Counted from the first letter of the stretch, positions 5,920 to 13,480 are shown. The stretch is DNA of 24,494 bases from CAYHKY01 sp964357355 (GCA_964357355.1 CAYHKY010000016.1:1-24494), one strand, 5' to 3'. Program-made: numbers and translations. The notes: generated by a model from the letters alone, not told the origin.

Positions 5920-7797
5920 ATGAAAAATGATTCTGAATATTTAAATAATTTACGCCATACCTGCGCTCATTTGCTGGCCAAAGCTGTCAAAGATTTGTGG
6001 CCGGGGACTCATAATGCAATTGGTCCGGCAATTGAAAATGGTTTTTATCAGGATTTTGATTTTGGTGAGATTAAAATTTCCGAGGCTGATTTACCCAGGA
6101 TAGAGGAAAAAATGAGACAAATTCTGCCTACCTGGAAACACTTCGTATTTAATGAAGTAACTTTAGATGAAGCGAAGGAACTTTTTAAAGAAAATCCATA
6201 TAAAATTGAACTCGTAGAAGAATTTGCAAAGGGTGGCAAAAAGTTATTAACAAATGATCCGGGAAATTTTCTCGACCTTTGCAAAATGGGTCATGCTAAA
6301 TATCCTCATAAAGAACTCCGGATTTTCAAACTTCTCTCAATTGCCGGTGCATATTGGCGGGGAAGTGAAAAAAATAAAATGCTGACCCGCATTTATGGCA
6401 CCTGTTTCCCGAAGCAAAATGAATTGGATGAATATCTTAAACAACAGGAAGAAGTAAAAAAACGTGATCACCGACGTTTGGGCAAAGATTTGGATTTATT
6501 TTCCACAAATCCACTCACCGGACAAGGATTAATTCTTTGGCATCCAAAATTAGCGGTCGTGCGGAACATAGTAGAGCAATTTTGGCGGGATGAACATTAT
6601 AAGCGCGGCTACCAATTGGTTTTTACACCGCACATTGCGAGCATGGATATGTTTGTAATAAGTAGGCATTTATCGAAATATGTGAATTCGATGTTTCCGG
6701 TGATGTTACATCAATATATCGAAGGCGAGAGTGCACCGGACTACACGACAGATGAAGTCCTTAAACCCATGAACTGCCCGAATCATATCCAAATATTTAA
6801 GGCAAATCCCAGAAGTTATCGTGAGTTGCCGCTTAGGATAGGAGAACTCGGAACAGTTTACAGATACGAAAGAGCTGGTGTTTTACACGGTTTGACGCGC
6901 GTCAGAGGATTTACCCAGGATGATTCACATATTTTTTGTACCTCAGAACAGGTAATATCTGAAGTAAGGGGGGTTTTGCAACTGATGAAATATGTGTACG
7001 CTCTTTTTGGGTTCAAAGATTACCAAGCTTATATTGCAACCCGACCTGTGAAATATCTGGGAACTTTAGAGATGTGGCAGTTTGCAGAAGAATCTTTAAT
7101 GAAAGCAGCGAAAGAAGAAGGGTTTGATTACAAAATTGATGCAGGGGAAGGTGTGTTTTATGGTCCGAAAATTGACCTGAAAGTCAAGGATTCCATCGGC
7201 AGGGAATGGCAATTGGGTACAGTTCAGTTTGATTTTAATCAACCAGCTAGCGCGGCATCAACCCCTGACGATCTGGAAGATTTCTGGAAACTAAAGACAT
7301 TTCAGCAAATTTTCAAGACAAAAGAAAAACTTGCTAAATATCTCGATAAATTAGGCCGCGGCTTCAATGTAACTTATGTCGATTCAAACGGTCAGGAAAA
7401 ACAATGTGTAATGATACATCGGGTGGTATTTGGCTCTATGGAGCGCTTTTTCGGGATCCTCATCGAACACTTTGGTGGGGCGTTTCCCCTCTGGCTCGCA
7501 CCTACACAAGTCAAAGTCGTTCCTATTGCCCAGCGTCATGTTGTTGTAGGACGAAAATTCCTGCAGCAACTTCAAGAAGCAGGCGTCAGAGCTGAAATTG
7601 ACGACCGCAATGAGCGTATGCAAGCTAAAATAAGAGATGCCACGTTGCAAAAAATACCTTATATGGCTATAATTGGTGATAAAGAAATTGAAAATCAAGA
7701 AATCTCGGTAAGAAGCCGGGATAATAAAATTTCCGGCAGCCTAACAGTTGCCAGATTTTTAGGCAAACTCAAAGAAGAAATTGAAACCAAGAGGTAA
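5920..7797 (+). CDS. thrS: Threonyl-tRNA synthetase
   Basis: 625 residues; charges tRNA-Thr with threonine in the cytosol. The N2 editing domain is present with H13/H17 (HTCAH) and C121/H125 (CKMGH), the four metal/catalytic positions that clear Ser-tRNA-Thr. The usual N-terminal TGS domain is missing. The class II core shows KPMNCPNH (zinc Cys), motif 2 with YERAGVLHGLTRVRGFTQDD and SHIF (zinc His), and motif 3 GSMERFFGILIEH preceded by IHR (third zinc ligand). The C-terminal anticodon-binding domain starts near LAPTQVKVVPI. About 38 extra residues (444-481, Lys/Leu-rich) sit between the strand ending DFNQP and FNVTYV, an insertion not found in E. coli ThrS. No Shine-Dalgarno site is seen before the ATG, which lies two bases after the terminator T-run. 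First gene of a thrS-infC-rpmI-rplT-pheST operon. Confidence 0.96.
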   Translation: MKNDSEYLNNLRHTCAHLLAKAVKDLWPGTHNAIGPAIENGFYQDFDFGEIKISEADLPRIEEKMRQILPTWKHFVFNEVTLDEAKELFKENPYKIELVEEFAKGGKKLLTNDPGNFLDLCKMGHAKYPHKELRIFKLLSIAGAYWRGSEKNKMLTRIYGTCFPKQNELDEYLKQQEEVKKRDHRRLGKDLDLFSTNPLTGQGLILWHPKLAVVRNIVEQFWRDEHYKRGYQLVFTPHIASMDMFVISRHLSKYVNSMFPVMLHQYIEGESAPDYTTDEVLKPMNCPNHIQIFKANPRSYRELPLRIGELGTVYRYERAGVLHGLTRVRGFTQDDSHIFCTSEQVISEVRGVLQLMKYVYALFGFKDYQAYIATRPVKYLGTLEMWQFAEESLMKAAKEEGFDYKIDAGEGVFYGPKIDLKVKDSIGREWQLGTVQFDFNQPASAASTPDDLEDFWKLKTFQQIFKTKEKLAKYLDKLGRGFNVTYVDSNGQEKQCVMIHRVVFGSMERFFGILIEHFGGAFPLWLAPTQVKVVPIAQRHVVVGRKFLQQLQEAGVRAEIDDRNERMQAKIRDATLQKIPYMAIIGDKEIENQEISVRSRDNKISGSLTVARFLGKLKEEIETKR

Positions 7798-8329
7798 ATT
7801 TTACCGATTAAATTATTTTATTCAAGCATCCGAATTAAGGTTGCTTGATGCGCAAGGCAAGCAAATCGGCATTGTAAAAAAAGAAGAGGCCTTGCGGATG
7901 GCACGTGAACAGGGGATTGACGTGGTTGAGATTTCCGGAAATGCAAAACCTCCTGTCGCAAAGCTCATTGATTTTAAAAAGTTTAAGTATTTGGAAGCCA
8001 AGCGCGAACAAGATGAGAAACGAAAACAAAAACATGTCGGAATAAAAGAAGTGCGTGTTCGGCCATTTATAGGCGAACATGACTTGGAAGTTAGAGTAGT
8101 CCAGGCACAAGGATTTTTAAATGCGGGTAACCAACTTAAAATATCAGTCCCATTTAGAGGTAGGGAAATCACACGTAAGGAATTTGGATTTGATGTATTG
8201 AAACGATTCACTGATCGGTTGAAGGAATTTAAAATGGTGCGCCCGGGACATATGGAGGGAAGGGTGTTAGTAGCAATGCTAGCGCCGCACAAAAGCAATC
8301 CCAAATTACCAACCCAGGAAACAATATGA
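7781..8329 (+). CDS. infC: Translation initiation factor IF-3
   Basis: 182 residues in this reading. The N-terminal domain begins around YRLNYFIQASELRLLDAQGKQIG, then the linker rich in Lys/Glu (KREQDEKRKQKH), then the C-terminal domain KEVRVRPFIGEHDLEVR to VLVAMLAP. It binds the 30S subunit and checks start codons. The frame has no ATG or GTG ahead of the conserved N-terminus. The first possible start is TTG at 7781, overlapping the end of thrS by 17 bases and preceded by a purine-rich AAAGAAGAAA. An unusual start codon fits the known autoregulation of infC in E. coli (AUU start), but that is inference. It overlaps rpmI by ATGA. Confidence 0.94.
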   Translation: MKPRGKFYRLNYFIQASELRLLDAQGKQIGIVKKEEALRMAREQGIDVVEISGNAKPPVAKLIDFKKFKYLEAKREQDEKRKQKHVGIKEVRVRPFIGEHDLEVRVVQAQGFLNAGNQLKISVPFRGREITRKEFGFDVLKRFTDRLKEFKMVRPGHMEGRVLVAMLAPHKSNPKLPTQETI

Positions 8330-8523
8330 AAGTTAAAACAAGAAAAATGGCCTTTAAAAGATTTAAAATCTCAGCAGGTGGAATCATCATGCGTGGTTCC
8401 CAGAATTCCCGACATCTAAAAGCCAGCAAGTCGCATAGGCAATTACGCAGATTTAGGACAGTAAAAGGGGTAAGTGCCGGCTTTGAAAAAGTGATTCGCG
8501 AATTTTTACCGTATTCAGGGTAA
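8326..8523 (+). CDS. rpmI: 50S ribosomal protein bL35
   Basis: 65 residues, very basic. KTRKMAFKRFKISAGGIIMR and HLKASKSHRQLRRFR match bL35. The ATG overlaps the infC stop (ATGA), indicating coupled translation. Homologues usually start near the KTRK motif, so MKVKTRK is a natural beginning. Confidence 0.93.
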   Translation: MKVKTRKMAFKRFKISAGGIIMRGSQNSRHLKASKSHRQLRRFRTVKGVSAGFEKVIREFLPYSG

Positions 8524-8539
8524 TTAGAAAGGAAAAAAT

Positions 8540-8896
8540 ATGGCTAGAGTCAAAAGAGGTGTTACCACACATAGTAAACATAAACGGCTGCTTAGTCTTA
8601 CAAAAGGTTACCGAATGACCAAAAGTCGTTTGGTCAAAGTAGCAAAGGAAGCTTCCCTACATGCTGGAGAATACGCTTTTGCCGGCAGGCGTCTAAAAAG
8701 ACGCGACGTCAGGCGTTTATGGATATCGCGTATCAATCAATCTACCCAACAGATGGATTTGAGATACAGCCAATTTATAAATGCTTTGAAAAAGGCTGAT
8801 ATTCCTCTCGACCGTAAAATGTTAGCTGATTTGGCGGTTAACGATCCACATGTTTTCAAGATCATTGTCGATAAAGTCAAACATTACGTCAATTAG
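8540..8896 (+). CDS. rplT: 50S ribosomal protein bL20
   Basis: 118 residues, the normal size. MARVKRGV, the KGYR region, RRLKRRDVRRLWISRIN and the C-terminal LDRKMLADLAVNDP are hallmark bL20 sequences. It binds 23S rRNA early in 50S assembly and in E. coli represses the rpmI-rplT message. An AGAAAGGA Shine-Dalgarno-like stretch lies just upstream of the ATG. It is the last ribosomal protein gene before the pheST attenuator. Confidence 0.97.
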   Translation: MARVKRGVTTHSKHKRLLSLTKGYRMTKSRLVKVAKEASLHAGEYAFAGRRLKRRDVRRLWISRINQSTQQMDLRYSQFINALKKADIPLDRKMLADLAVNDPHVFKIIVDKVKHYVN

Positions 8897-8913
8897 ATCG
8901 CATTTATATAAAT

Positions 8914-8970
8914 ATGAATGGCAGCAATTTATTTACACTTTTTCCATTTAAACTCTCAAAGGGGAGTTAA
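8914..8970 (+). CDS. pheST attenuator leader peptide (PheM-like)
   Basis: A short open frame of 18 codons, MNGSNLFTLFPFKLSKGS then TAA, lies between rplT and pheS exactly where E. coli has pheM. Three Phe codons (TTT at 8932, 8941 and 8947) are concentrated in its middle. Its last codons form one arm of alternative hairpins that decide on the terminator at 9013-9033, so ribosome stalling at Phe codons could favour pheST expression. No strong Shine-Dalgarno is seen. The assignment rests on position, codon content and RNA pairing, not on similarity to known leader peptides. Confidence 0.75.
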   Translation: MNGSNLFTLFPFKLSKGS

Positions 8971-9018
8971 GAGTGGTGTAGATAAAACAGTAAAGCCTAA
9001 CACTAACTCAAGACTCCC
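8951..9018 (+). promoter_or_regulatory. Alternative anti-terminator pairings of the pheST attenuator
   Basis: Segment AACTC (8951-8955) can pair with GAGTT (8964-8968). Alternatively GGGAGT (8962-8967) pairs with ACTCCC (9013-9018), extended inside by GAGT (8971-8974) with ACTC (9006-9009) and GTGT (8976-8979) with ACAC (9000-9003). The second fold uses the same ACTCCC needed by the terminator, so the two are mutually exclusive. A ribosome stalled at the Phe codons would cover 8951-8955, free GGGAGT and promote the anti-terminator. A ribosome reaching the stop codon would cover GGGAGT and allow termination. Confidence 0.7.
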
Positions 9019-9033
9019 GTAAGGGAGTTTTTT
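9013..9033 (+). terminator. Rho-independent terminator (attenuator) before pheS
   Basis: ACTCCC (9013-9018), loop GTAA, GGGAGT (9023-9028), then six T (9028-9033). It is a compact intrinsic terminator between rplT and pheS, and its 5' arm is shared with the competing anti-terminator. Confidence 0.85.
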
Positions 9034-9085
9034 GATGGCTGGTTAATTTAATCGCAAAACTCTACAATAAATAAATATTATTTAT

Positions 9086-10987
9086 ATGACCAAGCTTATA
9101 TTCCTAACCGATAGTTACAGAAAAACTCTTAGAACGAAAGTGCTTGAAATCAAGCAAAAAGGCGATCATTTCGAAATTATGCTCGAGGAGACCATCTTTT
9201 ATCCTGAAGGAGGAGGCCAACCATCAGACAAAGGAGAGATTCTGGGTAAGAAGGGCAGGTTTCAAGTCACCCATGTGCGGCTGCAAAACGGCAACGCTGT
9301 CCACGAAGGTAAGCTAACTGGGCAAATAGAAGTAAATGAACAGGTTAATCTTGCCATCGACTGGCAACTTCGTTTGCAGAATATGCGGACTCATTCGGCG
9401 GGACACGTACTTCACGAAATCATCATGGAAACAATTCCCGGCCTTACTCCCGTCAAAGGCGAACATGCCAAACACCCCTTTATTGAATATCAAGGCTCTA
9501 TAAATCCCAAATTAGCTCCGGTCCTTGAGAAAAAAACTAATATGCTTATCTCTGCGGACCGAAAATTGAAAACAGAATTTGTTACTCTGGAAGAGCTCCA
9601 AAAAAGAGCGTCATGGGTACCGCCAAAATTACCTAAAAATAAACCTCTGCGGATTATCCAAATAGATGGATACCAGCCAATTCCTGATGGCGGAACTCAA
9701 GTCAAATCAACCTCCGAAATTGGCACGATAAATGTCACAGAAATTGAACATACTGGAGATAATGTCCAAGTTCATTACGAAGTTTCTCATACTCTTGGAG
9801 TGCGCAAACGAAACGAGACTTCAGAGTTCAATCGTCAACAAAAACAACCCGCACCAATTGGTAATAACACTCTTGATCAGTTAACACTTAATGACTTCCG
9901 GGTTTTACTTTTAGATATGCAAAGCAATTTATTTACAGCTATTTCCGAAACTGAGTCTGACCATTTAGAATCTTTGCATGTCCGATTTTTCGGTACCAAT
10001 GGAGAAGCGACGAAGCTGATAAGACACCTGAAAGATTTGCCGTCTGCTTCGCGTAAAGATGCCGGTCTGCTGGTCAACCAGTTCAAAAACTCCATTGAAA
10101 CTGCCTTTTTGGACAAAAGAAATAACAGTCCCAGCCAAGAAAGCTCGTGGTTTGACACTAGCCTCCCCGGAATGAAACCTCCAATTGGACATTTACATAT
10201 TGTGTCACAGGCTATTAGTGAAATCACGCGAATTTTTGAAAAGATCGGGTTTACGCGTGTCAGGCATCCTGAAGTCGACTGGGATTATTATGCATTTGAA
10301 GCACTTAATATGCCTCCCGACCACCCGGCTAGGGATGAATGGGAAACTTTCTTTATAGAATATCCTGGTCTATCTTCTCGTCATTCCCGCGAAAACGGGA
10401 ATCTATCAATTCTAAATCCGGAGATTCCGGGTCAAGCCCGGAATGACAAAAGGAGAAAAATGGTCTTGACGCCGCATACCTCAAATGGTCAGGTACGTGA
10501 GATGGAGAAAGGAAAAATGCCCATCAGAATGATAAATATTGCCAAATGCTACCGCAGACAATCGGACGTTTCGCACTCTCCGATGTTTCACCAGTTTGAA
10601 GGTCTATATGTTGACGAAAATGTTTCTATTGGTGATTTAAAAGGTGTAATGGATTATTTTTTTAAACAATTTTACGGGCCAGAAAGAAAATCCCGGATCA
10701 GACCATTTCATTTTCAGTTTACCGAACCATCTTTTGAAGTTGATGTAAATTGCGGTATTTGCCTTGGAAAAGGTTGCAAACTATGTAAAGAAGGTTGGCT
10801 TGAATTGGGGGGCGCGGGTATGGTTCATCCTAATGTATTACGGGCTGGTAATATCAACCCTGCTAAATACAATGGTTTTGCATTTGGGTGGGGAGTCGAA
10901 AGAGTAGCGATGATGAAATCAGGAACTCATCTTGACGACGTTCGACTTTTGTATGGCAACGATTTGCGGTTTTTGGAACAATTCTAA
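9086..10987 (+). CDS. pheS: AlaX-type editing domain fused to phenylalanyl-tRNA synthetase alpha subunit
   Basis: 633 residues, nearly twice the usual PheS. Residues 1 to about 235 form an AlaX/AlaRS-editing-like domain: FYPEGGGQPSDKG (38-50), MRTHSAGHVLHEI with the H103-xxx-H107 metal pair, and PDGGTQVKSTSEIG (200-213), where the usual CxxxH ligands are D201 and Q205. PheS proper starts near 262 with the N-terminal helical region (LHVRFFGTNGEATKLIRHLK), then FDTSLPG, class II motif 1 and NMPPDHPARD, motif 2 around HTSNGQVREM, ARC-like CYRRQSDVSHSPMFHQFEG, and motif 3 GFAFGWGVERVAM. Residues about 432-454 come from a palindromic element (10380-10447). The frame is open across both junctions, so the fusion is real unless the assembly is wrong. 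PheS pairs with PheT, encoded four bases downstream. Regulation is by the attenuator before it. Confidence 0.93.
   Translation: MTKLIFLTDSYRKTLRTKVLEIKQKGDHFEIMLEETIFYPEGGGQPSDKGEILGKKGRFQVTHVRLQNGNAVHEGKLTGQIEVNEQVNLAIDWQLRLQNMRTHSAGHVLHEIIMETIPGLTPVKGEHAKHPFIEYQGSINPKLAPVLEKKTNMLISADRKLKTEFVTLEELQKRASWVPPKLPKNKPLRIIQIDGYQPIPDGGTQVKSTSEIGTINVTEIEHTGDNVQVHYEVSHTLGVRKRNETSEFNRQQKQPAPIGNNTLDQLTLNDFRVLLLDMQSNLFTAISETESDHLESLHVRFFGTNGEATKLIRHLKDLPSASRKDAGLLVNQFKNSIETAFLDKRNNSPSQESSWFDTSLPGMKPPIGHLHIVSQAISEITRIFEKIGFTRVRHPEVDWDYYAFEALNMPPDHPARDEWETFFIEYPGLSSRHSRENGNLSILNPEIPGQARNDKRRKMVLTPHTSNGQVREMEKGKMPIRMINIAKCYRRQSDVSHSPMFHQFEGLYVDENVSIGDLKGVMDYFFKQFYGPERKSRIRPFHFQFTEPSFEVDVNCGICLGKGCKLCKEGWLELGGAGMVHPNVLRAGNINPAKYNGFAFGWGVERVAMMKSGTHLDDVRLLYGNDLRFLEQF
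10380..10447 (+). repeat. Bipartite palindromic element inserted in frame in pheS
   Basis: The element begins GTCATTCCCGCGAAAACGGG and ends TCAAGCCCGGAATGAC. It contains two hairpins: ATTCCCG...CGGGAAT and ATTCCGGG-TCAAG-CCCGGAAT. It is translated as part of SRHSRENGNL...PGQARND, between the NMPPDHPARD block and motif 2 of PheS. The same family occurs in pheT (opposite orientation) and around the GIY-YIG gene. Confidence 0.85.
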
Positions 10988-10990
10988 ATT

Positions 10991-13048
10991 ATGAACTTAT
11001 TAATTCCGGACAGTTGGCTGCGCGAATTTCTTAAAACTAAAGCGACGCCTTCTGAAATCAAAGAATGTTTATCCCTGTGCGGTCCGTCAGTAGAACGGAT
11101 TCACAAACATGGAAATGAAACAGTCTACGATATAGAAATTACATCCAATCGTCCAGACTCAATGTCAATCCTTGGGATTGCTCGTGAGGCAACTGCAATC
11201 TTACCTCGGTTTGGAATCGAAGCCAAATTACTCAATGATCCATATAAAATAAATGCACCTGTCATCCCGGGCTTGACCCGGGATCTATTACGTATAGATT
11301 CCCGCTTTCGCGGGAAAGACAAATTGTTACATATTAAAACAAATCTAGAACTTAATCCCCGTTGGACTTCACTTGTCATGGACATTGAAAGTGTAAAACA
11401 GTCTCCAAAATGGCTTATGAATTGGTTGGAATTAACTGGTATCCGCCCGCTCAACAATATCGTTGATATTACCAATTACCTCATGCGTGCATATGGACAA
11501 CCGGCACACGCGTTTGATTATAACGCAATCAAGCCTGATAAAAATGGAGTGCCAACTATGATTCTCAGAGATTCCAAAAAAGGAGAGAGGATCACGACTT
11601 TGGACGGAAAAACTCATACGCTTCCAGGAGGCGACATCGTGATTGAAGATGGATCAGGCAGGTTGATTGATCTCTGCGGCATCATGGGAGCTGAAAATTC
11701 AAGCATCAAGGCTACTACCAAGTCTGTAGTTCTCTTTATGCAAACATACAACCCTGGCAAAATCCGCCGGACGTCTATGAATTTGGCCCACAGAACTGAA
11801 GCTGCTCAGCTTTTTGAAAAAGGTTTGGACAATGAACTGGTTCTACCTACCATATTAAAAGGAATTGAACTTATTAAGGAATTGGCAGGCGGTCAGGTTA
11901 CCAGTCAAGTTTACGATTATTATAAAGCTCCTTACAAAAACCGTGCTGTTTTTGTAGACCGGCAAAAAGTAGATCGTTATATCGGAGTCAAATTAACTGA
12001 TGAGCAAATTTCTGCTTATCTTATTCCACTGGGATTACATCCAAAGTTAACTAATGATTCAATTATTGCCGGCGTGCCGAGTTACCGCTCTGACATCCAA
12101 ATTGATGTTGACCTGATTGAGGAACTGGCTCGGATCTATGGTTATCATCATATTAAATCAACATTGCCTGACAGTGCTCCACCGGTTAATTTTTCAAATC
12201 CTACGCTTACATGGGAAGAAGACGTAAAAATCCGCCTCAGGGATTGGGGATTTACTGAAACGTATACCTACTCGATGATTTCTGCGGAACTTATGGATCT
12301 GTTTGGACTAGATAAATCAAAAGCATATAAAATTACTAACCCTTTGTCCAACGAATGGGTCTATATGAGACCGACACTTACTCCAAGTCTTCTCATGACT
12401 TTAAAACAAAATATACATTTACGCGATGAAATTAAATTGTTTGAACTAAGCATGATTTACAAATACAAACCCAGTGATCTTCCGCAAGAAGAACCAAATC
12501 TATTAGTTGTGTGGAAAGGAGACAAGTTTTTGGAAGCGAAGGGTCTCGCCGAGGCACTTTTTTTACTTTTTGGAATTCCGTTTCCGGCAAATGACAATAA
12601 AATCACTTCCACACATTTAACGTGGTATTCCAAAAAAGCTTTAAAACTGGGAGATTATGGCGCTTTGGGGGTGATGGATCAAAAGATTCTGACTCAAATT
12701 GGAATTAAAACACCGGTGACCCGTTTGTACTTAAACTTTTCCAGTTTAGTAAAAGATGCAAATATGACCAAACAGTTTCAACCGATCCCCAAATACCCCC
12801 CCGTAATAGAAGAAATGACTTTTATATTACCGCCAAAGACTCGGGTTGGTGAGGTAATAGAAATAATTAAGCAGATTACGAGTCTGATAAATTCAGTTGT
12901 TTTAACGACTCAATTTGAGAATTCTACTTCTTTTAGGATTAAATATCTCGATTATAAAAAAGGGTTGACTGATAGAGATGTAATAAAAATAAGAGAGCAA
13001 ATACGCAAGACTGTCGAAAGAAAATTTGGTGCTCAATTAAAGGATTGA
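10991..13048 (+). CDS. pheT: Phenylalanyl-tRNA synthetase beta subunit, lacking the B2 OB domain
   Basis: 685 residues against roughly 790-800 in most bacteria. The protein begins LIPDSWLREFL (start of B1) and runs directly from VERIHKHGNETVYD into IEITSNRPDSMSILGIAREA, so the EMAP-like OB domain (B2) normally inserted here is absent. The B3/B4 editing module is present (NIVDITNYLM, GQPAHAFD, GIMGAENSSI), followed by B5 (VDRQKVDRYIGVKL, YRSDIQIDVDLIEELARIYG), the catalytic-like B6/B7 and a C-terminal ferredoxin-fold anticodon domain (KYPPVIEEMTFIL to the end). Residues 91-110 (VIPGLTRDLLRIDSRFRGKD) are the translation of a 60-bp palindromic element placed between B1 and B3. It starts four bases after pheS and forms the (alpha-beta)2 enzyme with it. 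Confidence 0.95.
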   Translation: MNLLIPDSWLREFLKTKATPSEIKECLSLCGPSVERIHKHGNETVYDIEITSNRPDSMSILGIAREATAILPRFGIEAKLLNDPYKINAPVIPGLTRDLLRIDSRFRGKDKLLHIKTNLELNPRWTSLVMDIESVKQSPKWLMNWLELTGIRPLNNIVDITNYLMRAYGQPAHAFDYNAIKPDKNGVPTMILRDSKKGERITTLDGKTHTLPGGDIVIEDGSGRLIDLCGIMGAENSSIKATTKSVVLFMQTYNPGKIRRTSMNLAHRTEAAQLFEKGLDNELVLPTILKGIELIKELAGGQVTSQVYDYYKAPYKNRAVFVDRQKVDRYIGVKLTDEQISAYLIPLGLHPKLTNDSIIAGVPSYRSDIQIDVDLIEELARIYGYHHIKSTLPDSAPPVNFSNPTLTWEEDVKIRLRDWGFTETYTYSMISAELMDLFGLDKSKAYKITNPLSNEWVYMRPTLTPSLLMTLKQNIHLRDEIKLFELSMIYKYKPSDLPQEEPNLLVVWKGDKFLEAKGLAEALFLLFGIPFPANDNKITSTHLTWYSKKALKLGDYGALGVMDQKILTQIGIKTPVTRLYLNFSSLVKDANMTKQFQPIPKYPPVIEEMTFILPPKTRVGEVIEIIKQITSLINSVVLTTQFENSTSFRIKYLDYKKGLTDRDVIKIREQIRKTVERKFGAQLKD
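11261..11320 (-). repeat. Bipartite palindromic element inserted in frame in pheT (20 codons)
   Basis: Exactly 60 bp, in phase with the codons. Hairpin 1 is ATCCCGGG-CTTGA-CCCGGGAT; hairpin 2 is TTCCCGC-TTTC-GCGGGAA. Its reverse complement starts GTCTTTCCCGCGAAAGCGGG and ends GTCAAGCCCGGGATGAC, matching the pheS element end to end, so the two copies are inserted in opposite orientations. Confidence 0.88.
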
Positions 13049-13053
13049 TACTC

Positions 13054-13135
13054 GGATTCTCGCCTTCGCGAGAATGACTCAGCGTTATCATCCTCACGAA
13101 CGGTACTTATGTCATCCTCACGAAAGTGAGGATCC
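13054..13135. repeat. Palindromic elements upstream of the GIY-YIG gene
   Basis: 13054-13078 is a hairpin with arms ATTCTCGC and GCGAGAAT around CTTC, ending GAATGAC. A half copy ATCATCCTCACGAA lies at 13087-13100. 13111-13135 is a perfect hairpin ATCCTCAC-GAAA-GTGAGGAT with GTC at its 5' edge and CC at its 3' edge. All follow the GTCAT...GATCC pattern of the elements in pheS and pheT, with arm sequences that vary but stay paired. The last copy ends six bases before the next ATG. Confidence 0.85.
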
Positions 13136-13141
13136 GGCTTT

Positions 13142-13435
13142 ATGATTTCAAAAATCTATTATGTCTATATCCTCACTAATATTCATTTAACTTTATATAT
13201 TGGAGTTACCAATAATCTCATTCGCAGGATTTATGAACACAAACAGGATATTGTAGACGGATTTACCAGAAAGTATGGACTAAAAAAACTAGTTTACTTC
13301 GAAGAATTTTCTGATATACAAAGCGCACTCAATAGAGAAAAACAACTCAAGCATTGGAATAGAAACTGGAAACTTGAACTGATTCGAAAAACAAATACTG
13401 CGTATAATGACTTGTATTCAGAACTTATTAAATAG
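13142..13435 (+). CDS. GIY-YIG nuclease-domain protein flanked by palindromic repeats
   Basis: 97 residues, a stand-alone GIY-YIG domain of the small UvrC-N/YhbQ-like type. YYVYILTN and LYIGVTNNLIRRIYEHK give the GIY-YIG pair and the catalytic Arg helix. GFTRKYGLKKLVYFEEF holds the conserved KY...LVYFE strand, and SALNREKQLKHWNR contains the Glu-bearing helix and the K/W-rich patch. This fold cuts DNA with one metal ion. The ATG lies directly behind palindromic repeats and more copies follow within 50 bases of the stop. No fused specificity domain is seen. A role in mobilising or processing the palindromes is inferred from the arrangement alone; a DNA-repair role is an alternative. Confidence 0.88.
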   Translation: MISKIYYVYILTNIHLTLYIGVTNNLIRRIYEHKQDIVDGFTRKYGLKKLVYFEEFSDIQSALNREKQLKHWNRNWKLELIRKTNTAYNDLYSELIK

Positions 13436-13480
13436 CTTGAATTACGAATCTCAATAAGCCGATTTAGAGTACTGCAACTT

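Noticed and set aside
7822..8304. 160-codon frame antisense to infC
   Set aside because: The plus strand is unmistakable IF3, and the antisense product has no plausible fold or start context.
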